Translations under genes and position numbers: made by a program
The notes under the pieces: generated by a model
What the model saw: only the letters and a program-made list of their open reading frames with translations
Database searches by the model: none
Told to the model about the DNA's origin: nothing
Part shown: positions 34,600-47,680 of the stretch, piece after piece
Numbering within the stretch: the first letter of the stretch is position 1
Layout: each line of letters starts with the position of its first letter
DNA from: Saturnia japonica
Taxonomy: Eukaryota; Arthropoda; Insecta; Lepidoptera; Saturniidae
NCBI GenBank assembly: GCA_033032175.1
Contig: CM065321.1
Span: forward strand, 890,501 to 954,500
Reading direction: 5' to 3'
Length of the DNA: 64,000 bases

Positions 34600-35240
34600 C
34601 ATTTTCCTCATAAATAAGTGTGAGAAGCCAATGAGCGATGCGTATTTTGCATTTACGGTAGGTGAGGGGGGAAATGTTTAGTTCTGTGTTAAGACTATTA
34701 TATAGAACTGGACTCAGAAAATGAAATTCTCTTCTGACTACAGCTAGACTGGAAAGATCGTTTTTACCCCCTCTGTCAGTTCTGCTCTCTGATTATATGT
34801 TTTTGGATCAAAGTGAGAGCTGAGTGTTGACGGAGAACAGGATTTAGGAGAAAGGAATGCCTAACTGTGGGAATTTACCACAGGGTATATAATTCATTCG
34901 TAGGGAATCGTATTGTCTTATATGACATGACTTTTAATACAGGCCTCTGTACTCTTTCTAGTTCAAAAATTAAGCTCTTTCCAGATCCTCCCCAAGCCGT
35001 AATACAATAGGTGACAAATGAATGAACTAAAGCGAAGTATACTGTTTTCAATATACCAGAGTCCGCAGAGGTTCTTAATGATTTAAACACAAATATTAGT
35101 TTTCTGACCCTAGATATAAGTGAATCTACTTGTCTATCCCATGTCAAAGTGCTATCAATCAAAACACCAAGATATTTGATGGCATGGATACGTTCAATTA
35201 TAGGACAGCTACATGTTAAAAATTATCAACAGTACAACAT
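34600..35240 (-). pseudogene. Jockey-like reverse transcriptase fragment
   Basis: Minus-strand frame from about 35240 to 34875: IHAIKYLGVLIDSTLTWDRQ, VDSLISRVRKLIFVFKSLR, YFALVHSFVTYCITAWGG, then LFELERVQ-like sequence. This is the thumb region after the catalytic palm in non-LTR reverse transcriptases. It continues at 34860-34600, then is split by the mariner; 33060-33390 may be its far end. Confidence 0.85.
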
Positions 35241-35284
35241 TTGTGAGCATATAACTATTTCTACCAAAAAGCTAAGAGAACAGA

Positions 35285-35500
35285 GAAATTTCTTTGAAGA
35301 TTTCTCTCTATCCGGGGCCGCTCGCCTGGTGGAATACCTCCACTGTACAGAAGGGTTTTCAGAGCCACTGGGTAGGAGGGTTCAAGGTCGGCAGCGCGTT
35401 AGTGATACCTACAAACGTTCACAGGCTTCGGTAGCCGCTTACAATCAGGCGGGCCGTACGCCTATTTGCCACTTTGGTAGTATAAAAAACAGCTCGCGCT
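35285..35500 (+). repeat. Dispersed repeat related to 530-660, plus unique GC-rich tail
   Basis: GATTTCTCTCTATCC, CTGGTGGAATACCTCC and GGTTTTCAGAGCC match the fragment at 530-660 on the other strand. The open frame through here (35149-35508) has no recognisable domain. Confidence 0.5.
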
Positions 35501-35804
35501 TCGGTTGATAATACGTTTTCAAAATAACTAAATAACTTTGATAATAATAATGATACCTATTATCCTTCACAATTAGGTTAATTAATTAGTGAATTAAATT
35601 AAAGCGATATAAGTATGTGAAGGCGATTATACGTATTTATTATTGCACATAAAGGACCGCACATAAATTACGTCACGAGTAAAAATTACTACAACCCAAA
35701 GTGCGTTGCCGCAATCGTGTTCGCAGGACTTGCCTTTAATAAACACACGATACAAAGAGCAAACTGACCAATGGTTTCAGTGGCTGTGAACAGTACATTT
35801 ACGT

Positions 35805-36240
35805 AACAAGACAATTTTTAACAAAAAAGATAACCAAACAAATGATTTTGAACAGTACCTTGGTTTATCCCCTTTCTAACGAAACAAGAATCATGCAAAT
35901 CGGTTCATAAACAAAGAAGTAGTGGCTAAACATCCATATTAAAAAATATATATTTCATAACCTTCGTCTTTTTTTAAGTCGGCAAAAACAAGCTAAATTA
36001 TTACAAGAAGTTTTTTTATTAAAAAAGAAAACCAGTTTCAGTGATTTTGAATATTTCTCTTGTGTATCTTCGAAGTTGAAGGATGAAATTAAAATGTGAT
36101 CATCCTTGAGGTATTCCCTATACAACAAAAAAAGAATCATCCAAATCGATTCATAAACAAAGCAGATATGGCTGAACATCCAATAAAAAAAAACATTCGA
36201 ATTGAGTAACATCGCATCTTCTATTGAAGTCCGTTAAAAA
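35805..36240 (-). repeat. Two family Y repeats in tandem
   Basis: Two copies with GACAATTTTTAACAAAAAAG or its relative, and AACAAAGCAGATATGGCTGAACATC-type blocks (positions 36158-36182), related to 13380, 42010 and 60282. Confidence 0.55.
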
Positions 36241-36374
36241 AGGAAATAAAAATCCAACTGATACATCAAGAAATGGATTACAATAATATATTATTTATTA
36301 TTATACATTTGAATATTATATTATTTTTCCACTTTTGTTCTTTATTTGATCTCCAATCGTAGTACTTAAATATT

Positions 36375-36720
36375 ATACAGGGTGTCCCAGAACTCTACGT
36401 CAAGCCGAAACGGGGTGACAGGGTTGAATGTAACCATCATGAGAAAAATAAAAAATAAATATATCCCATGCAGTTTGGAAATTATGGGCATTTAAGAAAA
36501 ACCTAGAAATTTGGTCAAACTGTAACCATTTTTCGGTTATTGTGGTTAATTTTTATTATTTTTGGTCATTTAAACTTTGGAACCGTAACCCTAAATAACA
36601 TTTCTAGAACCATAGTCAAAAATAATGACACAACTGCCCCAAGTTTTCTAGAATTAAGACTATTTGTTAAACTATGAATTTAAAAATTTAAAAATTTGTC
36701 GACTATTGAAAGGCCCTCCT
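36375..36720. repeat. Possible transposon remnant
   Basis: Starts TACAGGGTGTCCCAGAACTC, a start shared by several insect elements. No coding sequence recognised. Confidence 0.35.
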
Positions 36721-37149
36721 TTAAAAAAAATGTACTAAAGTGCCTTGGCAAGTGTCATTAAAAGTTCGCGCATTTAATCAGGATTGTAAATAGTACAATA
36801 CTTGTTACTTTCATATTAAAAAAAACTAGTAAACAAATAAAAACCTCGAGTAACCCGATTTTTGCTCGTAACCCTCCTTTTTCGCAGTCGTGTAAAAAGT
36901 CGTAGTGGTCGAGCGCTTTGATCGGCGGATTATCGATTTGAAGTCCATAGGTTTCTAGCACCGGCATTTACCAACAATTTTTTTTTTACGGAAATCATGT
37001 AGGTACATTTACTAATTTAAATTAAAAACACTTTCCACTGACGGTGAAAGAAAATATCGTGAGGAAACCGAAACGCTTGAGTAACATTCTTGTTGTACCA
37101 CTGAACGTAGGAAAATTATGAAACTGTGAATTTCTCAGCGTTTGAAATA

Positions 37150-37260
37150 GCCAATACGTTGCGGGCTAGCGTGGTGGTTAAACCTGTGCCTCCCCTTGGG
37201 AAGAGGCTTGATTACCCAGCACGGGGGCACCTACAGGCTGGTATTATTGTTACTATTAAT
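37150..37260 (+). mobile_element. tRNA-like SINE fragment
   Basis: Starts GCGGGCTAGCGTGGTGGTTA (A-box-like), then GAAGAGGCTTGATTACCCAG and GGGGCACCTACAGGCTG. Short and diverged. Confidence 0.5.
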
Positions 37261-37379
37261 AATGTACGAAAGCGCGTACCTTACAGAATTACATTTTAAA
37301 GAAATCTATAATATTGAAATTTCGCGTGACGTAGTTTATGGACAGCCCCTAATTACAATTTTATAGTATCTCTTTTGAA

Positions 37380-38400
37380 CGAAGACATCTACTACTACTA
37401 AATACATGTGAAGCCGCTAAACTGTATCTAATTATTTGTTTGTTTTTTTTTCACACACATTGACTTTGATATGATTTCACGTTACGGTATGGTGCAGTTG
37501 GAGGTGAACGGTCACCGTCGAGAAAAAAATATCCATTGACAATCATTTTCATGATTTCAGTAAATAAGTACCAAAACACTAAATTTATTAGTACATGACA
37601 ATATTTATTATATTGGCAGATTGAACTTACTGTGAACAGGATTTTTTTAACTTACACTCCCAAATCGAAGTAGAAATTTTCGCTAAATCCAATCTCTACT
37701 TTTCCCCGGAAAACGCAGTTAAGCAAGAAAGAGACAGATGCAAAAACTAAACTACGTAACTAATCGAAACAAGTGAACCGAAGTATGGCAATAATTGCAA
37801 GTAGAAATCTGAAGCAGGGTACTAAGGCTACACACCGAAAGAGAAAGTATCGGCGTTATTATACCAAATTCCGTAATCTATATAACTCTTACGTTCACTT
37901 TCAAAACATCACGCTGCACTGTTCGTCTCGAGGGAGAGTTAAAAATGTAAGAAGAAATAAAGAAAAACAAAGTTATGTAACGTTCTGTGGAAGGGAGATC
38001 CGCTTACATTAAACTAGATCCCGTCTTGCGACTGCTAAAAATACGTTCAAATTTTACTATGCTTATTGGATTGTAACAATTATTTGTTAAGTCATTATGG
38101 CTCAGACACTGTGTCGATCGACGTGGTTGAAAGCTTTGCAATGGGCCTGAGATTTCGACTATACTATGGTTTTCATGCGATGTTTTCATTTCTAATTGCT
38201 GCTTTGCTAGCCTTCCAACCCTTAAGTTGGAAATTTATATAATTAAGCACCTACAGGTGTCTTTCGGTAGATGTACTTAAAAATCAGGTAACTTTCAATG
38301 TTTTATCGCATCGCCGTGCTCCAACAAATGGTCAATTAACATTTGCCGAGTTTGTGGTCAAGTTTTATCTTAAGAAAAACTCTATTGATCAAACATAAAT
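37380..38400. other. No supported gene
   Basis: Mixed AT-rich DNA. 38080-38250 has weak resemblance to the SINE B body. No exon or RNA gene seen. Confidence 0.35.
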
Positions 38401-39075
38401 GAAATTAATTGACGATCTAAAGTATGTGGGTAGTGCACACGCTTTGCTGATGAAGACTTACAAAAATAACCCGTCACATTGGTTCTCTTTTGTTTTGTCG
38501 CGTTTCGGGATCAGAAAACTGCCGAGAGGGTTGCAGGTCGGCATAATAACAGCATCCGGTAAAGATACTGAGCTTACTTTCAGCCATAGACTGCAGTGTC
38601 TTAACTTTGCCGTGGACTAACCGAATCCATTACTTGCGTAGAGACTAGAGACATACTTAGAAACCAAGAGACGTACCAACATATCTATATACAATTAATA
38701 AAATAGAAGTATCTGTCGAGTCCAGCGAAAATGACACCCTAGATATAAAAAATAAATCCGTGATTTTGTTATGAAATCCATGTCTAAAATAAAGTTCATG
38801 AAACAAATTTATAGAAGTGTATATATTTGTTTCGAATTTTTGAAAATTTTGCCGTTTTATCGCCTGTAAAAGTACCTATAGCACCATCGTCTATGAAAAG
38901 ATATTTTTTTCTCTAAGTTGGCACCATTATTTGCCGCAATTACTTTAAGCTACGCTGGAAAGTGACAATTGTAAATGAAAGTATAATTTACGGAGTTTCA
39001 GCAAGTAGTGAGGAATTACAAATACAGAATTATGGTATGCATTATAATAGCTTCTAAAAAAATGCTTAACTCATG

Positions 39076-40100
39076 TCCCAACCGTCACTGTAAAACAATG
39101 TTTTTTTATACTAACCTATAAATATCTATCCTAAAAAGCTCTGACTTTCTGAAAGTAATAATTAGACGAAGAGCAACTATTTGAATGAACAAAGCTTTGC
39201 ATAATTAAATACGTGAAACTGTAGTCACTTTTGAAAGTGTGTTCCACCCGTCACTGTGATGGAACTGCTATCAAAATTGGCACTTATTTTAGTGAAATTA
39301 GAGACAGCTGGGAAAAAATCGAAAGGATATAAATATGTTGTTGTTTCCCAAAGTAAAGTCGTTGACGACGATGAAGTAAAATTCATGTTGTTAGAATGCA
39401 TAAATAAAACTGGTAAAACCTTATGTATTAATGAAAATGACGTTTCATACATTAATACAAGTCAATATTTAAAGATTTTGCCTGAACCTATCATTAAAAC
39501 CTGTGGGGATAGTGTTTACCACCAATTTAAAGAACCAGTTCTCATTGATGAGAAAAAATAATACAGAAATTATATGTTTTTTTTCTTCAAAATTCCGAAA
39601 TAGTACTTGTTTTAACATTTCAATAAAAAGCCCATTTAATTTGAATAAAAAGAGATTTATAAATACATATTCTTCAAACCAATGTAACCCTGCATGTTAC
39701 TCCTCCCACCCGTCACAAATGCTGTCCCACCCGTCACAAGCTACGAAACCCATTTTTAATTAATATAATAGCATTTTTTTGTGTAAATAACTAATTCATA
39801 CAATTTCAGAATCAATATATAAAAAAGTTGATTAACAAAAGTTGCATAGTTTGTCATGATTTGCGAAGTGAACCTGTCAACTCAGATTGGTGGGGGGCCA
39901 TTTGATGTCCCACCCGTCACACTTGTAATATAATTAATTATAGTCATAAAAATGGCATTTTATTACTTCTTTCAATGATGAAGGCTGAAACGAGCATTTT
40001 TCTTTATGATAGGATAATATTTAAGACAAATATAGTTACCAGTTAAAAATAAATAAGTTAAAGTTTAACTAAAAAGGTGTTAGATTGTCCCACCCGTCAC
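39076..40100. repeat. Six dispersed copies of a 13-bp motif, all same orientation
   Basis: TCCCACCCGTCAC, or one mismatch from it, occurs at 39076, 39242, 39704, 39725, 39908 and 40088. Four are exact, usually preceded by TG and followed by A. A partial ACCCGTCAC is at 38469. Clustered copies around an ORF suggest subterminal transposase-binding sites. Confidence 0.7.
39256..39561 (+). pseudogene. Transposase-type C-terminal domain fragment
   Basis: 101-codon frame: KGYKYVVVSQSKVVDDDEVK, FMLLECINKTGKTLCINEND, VSYINTSQYLKILPEPII. The pattern (beta-strand-rich, ending in ILPEP) resembles the small C-terminal domain found in CENP-B/pogo-like transposases and their lepidopteran relatives. The catalytic domain is absent. 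Assignment is by resemblance only. Confidence 0.45.
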
Positions 40101-40189
40101 AATGGAATGACCCAATGTTAAAATAACAGCTTTTTACTAAATGCATATGAAAGTATATACGATACCTATAACAAAACACCAATTTTTTA

Positions 40190-40597
40190 AATTGTTGTCT
40201 GTCTGTTTGTTCCGGGTAATCTCCGAAACGGTTGGACCGATTTTGACGGGACTTTCACTGGCAGATAGCTGATGTTATAGGGAGTAACTTAGGCTACTCT
40301 TATTTTAGAAAAAAGAATTAGGATTTCGTACAAATTAAAAAAAAATCTGGTGGTGGTGAATCAATTCAAGCGCTTAAATGGCTTACGCTGAGTAAACCAC
40401 AAGAGATATAGCAAATTAATGTAATACATAATTGTAGGCATTAAAAATAACTAAGAAAAAGTCGGGAGAGTATACGTCTATCTTTTAAGGAACACCCACA
40501 ATAACCATTTTTGTCTTTAAAATAGCCGGGAGCATGCGAGCAAGATTCGCGCGGGTATTCTTTAGTCCACGTAAGCGAAGCCACGGACACAGCTAGT
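40190..40597 (-). repeat. Retroposon fragment, family X copy 4
   Basis: Minus-strand copy: GTCTGTCTGTTTGTTCCGGG at the left edge and CGAAGCCACGGACACAGCTA at the right edge. Confidence 0.75.
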
Positions 40598-41090
40598 TTT
40601 TTAATAAACTTACTTTAGTTGTAATAATTCATAAAACGAATTACAGAGCTTTTCTCTCAGAGTATCGACATGAACCATATGCACAACTTGTAAATGCAAG
40701 GTTTCCTAACAAACCAGACTGGCCGCATTCTTGTCAGGTCATAAAAACTGGTGGAAGATAAAAGATAAACCTTTGTATAATAGTATCAAACAAAGCTAAT
40801 CAACACAGTCGAGTCTTGCGATATCGATGGAAGGATATCGCGTGTCTGCGGAGCAAGATTCACGAAAAACATGCAATAAAATTATTCATTACTTACGTAC
40901 ATTTTTTTAAAGTGAAACCCCTTACTCTGCTGCGGTGCTTCGATAAAAATTGGACGAGATTCGAGAGTGAATTTTCAAGGGCACGTCACGTTTAGATACA
41001 TTTCGTTACACGAGAGAGAAGAAAGATATAAAGTAAAGACAAGGAGAAAGACAACTATCAAGGTATATCATTTATTACAAAGTTTAGGTT

Positions 41091-41750
41091 ATGGAGATTA
41101 TAGGTTTAGGAGATTATCACAGTAATATGAATGCTAGTAATTATCAGAAGTGGATTAAAGAAAAACTTCTTCCAAATTTACCGCCACAGTCAGTTTTAGT
41201 AGTCGATAATGCATCGTACCATAACGTCGTATCGGATCCAGTGCCAACATCAAATTAAAAAAAAAGTGACATGTTAGCTTGGTTAGACAAATATAATATA
41301 TCATATCCAGAAAGAAATACAAAACCTGTGCTATTTGAAATTATTAAAAAAAATAAGCCAAACCATGTACAATTTGTACTTGATAAAATCCTCCAAGATC
41401 ACGGACACAGTGTATTGCGCCTAACACCCTACCATCCAGAACTCAACCCAATAGAGTTACTGTGGGGTATTATTAAAGGGAAAGTTGCATCACAAAATGT
41501 TAATTTTAACTTGAAAACTGTGGAAGAATTATTTAGAAAAGAAGCGGATTCTATTACTCTTGATATGTTTAGTGACGTTTGGAGAAAGACGCGAGAACAT
41601 GAGAAAAAATATATTCAACTGGAACCAAAACTGGATACTTTCACTGACTCATTTATAATAACACTAGGAAATTCCGACGGCGAAACATCAAGATCTTCGA
41701 GCGATGAAAGTTTGATTGGGGTAGAAGATTTAATTTACGAATCTGATTAA
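41091..41750 (+). pseudogene. DDE transposase (IS630/Tc1-like), 5'-truncated, one stop
   Basis: The frame from 41091 (MEIIGLGDYHSNMNASNYQK, LLPNLPPQSVLVVDNASYHN) continues after a single in-frame TAA at 41257 into 159 codons ending LIGVEDLIYESD. VVDNASYH carries the second catalytic Asp and YHPELNPIELLW the final Glu of a DDE_3-type endonuclease. The N-terminal DNA-binding part and first Asp are missing. Apart from the stop the frame is clean, so decay is recent or the stop is an error. Confidence 0.85.
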
Positions 41751-41855
41751 AAGCAATAATGTAATAATCATAATATGTACATAAAACAAGTAACACTATT
41801 TTTTATTTTTTATTTATCCACAATGCACCTAATTTTCCTAAAACTTAACTCTAGT

Positions 41856-44755
41856 CTACACTTAGACTAGAATCGCATTTTGAATCAAAATCAAAAATTC
41901 AAAATAAAAAAATTGGAAAAAATTATTGATCATGCTGTATGGTAAACTTGCATTAGTGTGAGTACTGTGAACGTGCCAGCTTTAGTTAACTCTGCTATAC
42001 TACTCAATTGGATTGTTTTTTTTTCTCTTTATGGATGTTCAGCCATAACTTCTTTGTTTATGAACCGATTTGGATGATTCTTTTTTTGTTTGATAGTGGA
42101 TACCTCAAGGGTGGTCCTATTTTAATTTCATTGGCATTGACCCTTGAACTTCGAAGGTACATCAGAAAACTCCTCAAAATCATTTAAGTAGGTTTTATTT
42201 TTTTGTTAAAAATTATCCTGTATTGCTTTTAGTTCGGACGTTTCCTTTATCGCACAGCCGAAGTCCATCTGCATTAACATCAATGAGCGACTGCCGAAGC
42301 AAGCTATTACAAAATTCATACAGCGAGTCATCTAAAATGTATTGGTGATGTGCAACTTTTTAGATTTTTTATCACTATAGCTATGTTTAAGACCGGTGTC
42401 AAATGACGATGATGCAGAAGATGGTAATATGTTAAGTCTAGAAGGCGAACTGGCTCTCAAATGCGACTGCTATTTGGAAGATGACAGAGTTTACGACAGA
42501 CTGATAAGTAACTAGGTAAGACGTAAATAATGCTCTACTATTAGTACACTAAAGTATGGTCTCATAGAATTCACTACCATCGATGAAATATGTATTCTCA
42601 AAGATGCTATTTACAACTAAACAAGGAGTACAAATACAATAGAAATAATGGAATAAACATTTTTGTCTCGATTGGTCGGTCGGTCACGTCGTGATCAAAA
42701 TTACGGACTACGATTTCTCTCATTCTGTCAAGTATTTTTTGTGGCAATGCCATATCTGCCTTAGTTCTTCATCATAATAAATTATTGAAACAAAATTTTA
42801 AAGTTGTTCCACGCTAATGACAAACCAAATAGTTTAAAATTAATGTTATCGTTATATACTATTTATATTTCTTTATTTTCTCGATGACAGTTCTAATTTG
42901 ATAGTGGTAGTGTTGTGACCAAATAAGTAATGATATCTATCACATATATTTATTATATTTTGAACAAAGACAAATACAACAAAAACATTCAAATAAATAA
43001 ATAAAGATTACCTGTCGTTATAATTATTTCGTTTCATTGTCGAGTACCTACACCTACCTACCTATACCTACTTATTTTATAACAGCTTCGAAAATTTTTA
43101 AGAAGTTGGCATTATCAATCAATAATTAATAAACGTGTAACATAAACAGACACAATAACAACCCCAAAATTTCTGTAAAAGTACAACAATAACCTTCCGT
43201 AATAGCAATAAGCAATAGTGTTTACCAATTTATATGTCATTTAGTGATAAGTCTCGCTATTACTTTTATAGATACTAAAACAAAGCTAACTTAGTTATAG
43301 TACATAGCTGCATTTATTTGCAAGTGCATCTTTTTCATGGCAATTTTTAATATTTAATATTATAAAAGCGCCCACTTAATAAAAGGTGTCGACCAAGAGT
43401 CAACTGATTTGTGTTATAGAAAAAAAAACTAGTAACATAATGTTATTATCAAATAATCTTCGGTTTCATTAATTGCACGTTTAATTGTTTTTTAATGTAA
43501 GTATTGCATCGTTTCGAATTTCATACAAAGTAGCTAAATACATCATGTGCAGAAAGCGCATTCTGAAGGTTATTTACACAAGTTATATTTATTATATTGT
43601 TATTATGGCCTCTGTATTTATGAGCTTAGAATGCTCTAATCACAACTTCGCCTTGCGCCTTCGGACAAGATATTGTTCCAATTATCCTTGATGCAATATG
43701 AAGGTGAGATACATAATAAATTAATAGGTGGATCGATTGATCTTTATAACAAATAATTAATTGTATACCATCACAAATATATTAATTGTCAGCTATATTT
43801 TGCTAAGGAATTTTCTTATGCACTTTTGGCTAACTACCATCCACAAAGAAAGATGTCAGTGAAGTCTGAAGTTTATGGCCATAACGCTAAATCTATAAAC
43901 GATAAAAAATATCCTATTCTGCTAGGTTTAGTGTATTACCATTTATAGCTTAAGTAACATATATTAATAATTGATTTCCTCTGGCGCTTGAAGCGCCGTC
44001 GTCTTCCTCAGTTATATTGTGGTAATATTATGCATTAAAACGAGTATAATTTAGTCGAAATAATTAGAATTCGATTTCTGGATTACATACATGTAGGATT
44101 AAGTTTCTGAACTAATATATATAAGATTGTATTTCTAAACAGAACATTGATTCGACGAGTGTTCAGATCATTCAATCTGTCAGAGTTCACTCCGGAAGTC
44201 GATACGATACATTATTTATTACGTATTAATTATTAAAACGAACGGCGTTGTAATATTCCTAATAAGGTGTTTCCATGTCAAATAAAAGGATTATAGAGTA
44301 GAACACAATTGACCCTATAATTGACGAGGGCCGCTACATACAAGATAAATCAATTTTAGAGATTTTCAATTTACTTTTGAATTTTTTATTTAAGCATAAC
44401 TATGGAGAGTAATGGTTAGGAAAACCATCTTATATGGACGACAAGTTGAAAGTGTCCAGCTGTAAGCAGCAAATTACAATTCAAAAACCCACCTATTACC
44501 GTTGTAAAACAAAAAAAAAAAAAACTTTATTGAACAATAATTTGAAAAGTGAATAATTGTGCTGTCCAAGTGAATCTTTAAAAACGCACTTGCTACCGCG
44601 GCGCCACCCTACTTTGACGCTATTCGACGGACACTTCTTCATACATATAGATATTACTCCTGGTGTCTACCCACCAAATACAACTGTATGTATGATGTAT
44701 GTAGGTGAATGTGTACAATAGACTAGTCGAGACAACAACTCCGTCCGTCTTCGTT
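41856..44755. repeat. 2.9-kb tandem duplication, copy 1
   Basis: Direct repeat of 44756-47655 at an offset of exactly 2900 bp, with scattered single-base changes and small indels that cancel. The junction is CTTCGTT then CTACACTTAG with no spacer. It contains a family Y repeat (42010-42230), several short open frames and, at the right end, a block also found near 63590-63900. Confidence 0.97.
42222..42514 (+). other. Exon-like open frames within the duplicated unit
   Basis: After a ...TTGCTTTTAG site, two frames are open over 42232-42330. After CATCACTATAG (about 42384), a frame reads LEGELALKCDCYLEDDRVYD then RLISN and TAG, followed by GTAAGA. Both stretches are kept in copy 2 (45128-45414). 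They may be old exons of a transposon or gene; no protein recognised. Confidence 0.3.
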
Positions 44756-47655
44756 CTACACTTAGACTAGAATCGCATTTTGAATCAAAATCAAAAATTC
44801 AAAATAAAAAAATTGGAAAAAATTATTGATCATGCTGTATGGTAAACTTGCATTAGTGTGAGTACTGTGAACGTGCCAGCTTTAGTTAACTCTGCTATAC
44901 TACTCAATTGGATTGTTTTTTTTTCTCTTTATGGATGTTCAGCCATAACTTCTTTGTTTATGAACCGATTTGGATGATTCCTTTTTTGTTTGATAGTGGA
45001 TACCTCAAGGGTGGTCCTATTTTAATTTCATTGGCATTGCCCTTGAACTTCGAGGGTACATCAGAAAACTCCTCAAAATCATTTAAGTAGGTTTTATTTT
45101 TTTGTTAAAAATTATCCTGTATTGCTTTTAGTTCGGACGTTTCCTTTATCGCACAGCCGAAGTCCATCTGCATTAACATCAATGAGCGACTGCCGAAGCA
45201 AGCTATTACAAAATTCATACAACGAGTCATCTAAAATGTATTGGTGATGTGCAACTTTTTAGATTTTTCATCACTGTAGCTATGTTCAAGACCGGTGTCA
45301 AATGACAATGATGCAGAAGATGGTAATCTGTTAAGTCTAGAAGGCGAACTGGCTCTCAAATGCGACTGCTATTTGGAAGATGACAGAGTTTACGACAGAC
45401 TGATAAGTAACTAGGTAAGACGTAAATAATGCTCTATTAATAGTACACTAAAGTATGGTCTCATAGAATTCACTACCATCGATGAAATATGTATTCTCAA
45501 AGATGCTATTTAGAACTAAACAAGGAGTACAAATACAATAGAAATAATGGAATAAACATTTTTGTCTCGATTGGTCGGTCGGTCACGTCGTGATCAAAAT
45601 TACGGACTACGATTTCTCTCATTCTGTCAAGTATTTTTTGTGGCAATGCCATATCTGCCTTAGTTCTTCATCATAATAAATTATTGAAACAAAATTTTAA
45701 AGTTGTTCCACGCTAATGACAAACCAAATAGTTTAAAATTAATGTTATCGTTATATACTACTTATATTTCTTTATTTTCTCGATGACAGTTCTAATTTGA
45801 TAGTGGTAGTGTTGTGACCAAATAAGTAATGATATCGATCGCATATATTTATTATATTTTGAACAAAGACAAATACAACAAAAACATTCAAATAAATAAA
45901 TAAAGATTACCTATCGTTTTAATTATTTCGTTTCATTGTCGAGTACCTACACCTACCTACCTATACCTACTTCTTTTATAACAGCTTCGAAAATTTTTAA
46001 GAAGTTGACATTATCAATCAAGAATTAATACGTGTAACATAAACAGACACAATAACAACCCCAAAATTTCTGTAAAAGTACAACAATAACCTTCCGTAAT
46101 AGCAATAAGCAATAGTGTTTACCAATTTATATGTCATTTAGTGATAAGTCTCGCTATTACTTTTATAGATACTAAAACAAAGCTAACTTAGTTATAGTAC
46201 ATAGCTGCATTTATTTGCAAGTGCATCTTTTTCATGGCAATTTTTAATGTTTAATATTATAAAAGCGCCCACTTAATAAAAGGTGTCGACCAAGAGTCAA
46301 CTGATTTGTGTTATAGAAAAAAAAAACTAGTAACAACATAATGTTATTATCAAATAATCTTCGGTTTCATTAATTGCACGTTTAATTGTTTTTTAATGTA
46401 AGTATTGCATCGTTTCGAATTTCATACAAAGTAGCTAAATACATCATGTGCAGAAAGCGCATTCTGAAGGTTATTTACACAAGTTATATTTATTATATAG
46501 TTAGTTATGGCCTCTGTATTTATGAGCTTAGAACGCTCTAATCACAACTTCGCCTTGCGCCTTCGGACAAGATATTGTTCCAATTATCCTTGATGCAATA
46601 TGAAGGTGAGATACATAATAAAGTAATAGGTGGATCGATTGATCTTTATAACAAATAATTAATTGTATACCATCACAAATATATTAATTGCCAGCTATAT
46701 TTTGCTAAGGAATTTTCTTATGCACGCTTGGCTAACTACCATCTACAAAGAAAGATGTCAGTGAAGTCTGAAGTTTATGGCCATAACGCTAAATCTATAA
46801 ACGATAAAAATATCCTATTCTGCTAGGTTTAGTGTATTACCATTTATAGCTTAAGTAACATATATTAATAATTGATTTCCTCTGGCGCTTGAAGCGCCGT
46901 CGTCTTCCTCAGTTATATTGTGGTAATATTATGCATTAAAACGAGTATAATTTAGTCGAAATAATTAGAATTCGATTTCTGGATTACATACATGTAGGAT
47001 TAATTTTCTGAACTAATTTATATAAGATTGTATTTCTAAACAGAACATTGATTCGACGAGTGTTCAGATCATTCAATCTGTCAGAGTTCACTCCGGAAGT
47101 CGATACGTCACATTATTTATTACGTATTAATTATTAAAACGAACGGCGTTGTAATATTCCTAATAAGGTGTTTCCATGTCAAATAAAAGGATTATAGAGT
47201 AGAACACAATTGACCCTATAATTGACGAGGGCCGCTACATACAAGATAAATCAATTTTAGAGATTTTCAATTTACTTTTGAATTTTTTATTTAAGCATAA
47301 CTATGGAGAGTAATGGTTAGGAAAACCATCTTATATGGACGACAAGTTGAAAGTGTCCAGCTGTAAGCAGCAAATTACAATTCAAAAACCCACCTATTAC
47401 CGTTGTAAAACAAAAAAAAAAAAACTTTATTGAACAATAATTTGAAAAGTGAATAATTGTGCTGTCCAAGTGAATCTTTAAAAACGCACTTGCTACCGCG
47501 GCGCCACCCTACTTTGACGCTATTCGACGGACACTTCTTCATACATATAGATATTACTCCTGGTGTCTACCCACCAAATACAACTGTATGTATGATGTAT
47601 GTAGGTGAATGTGTACAATAGACTAGTCGAGACAACAACTCCGTCCGTCTTCGTT
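44756..47655. repeat. 2.9-kb tandem duplication, copy 2
   Basis: Second copy of 41856-44755. It ends in CCGTCCGTCTTCGTT, after which unique sequence and, 26 bp later, the minus-strand exon at 47681-47805 begin. Confidence 0.97.
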
Positions 47656-47680
47656 GAGCGCGCAAACTACAAGTACTCAC

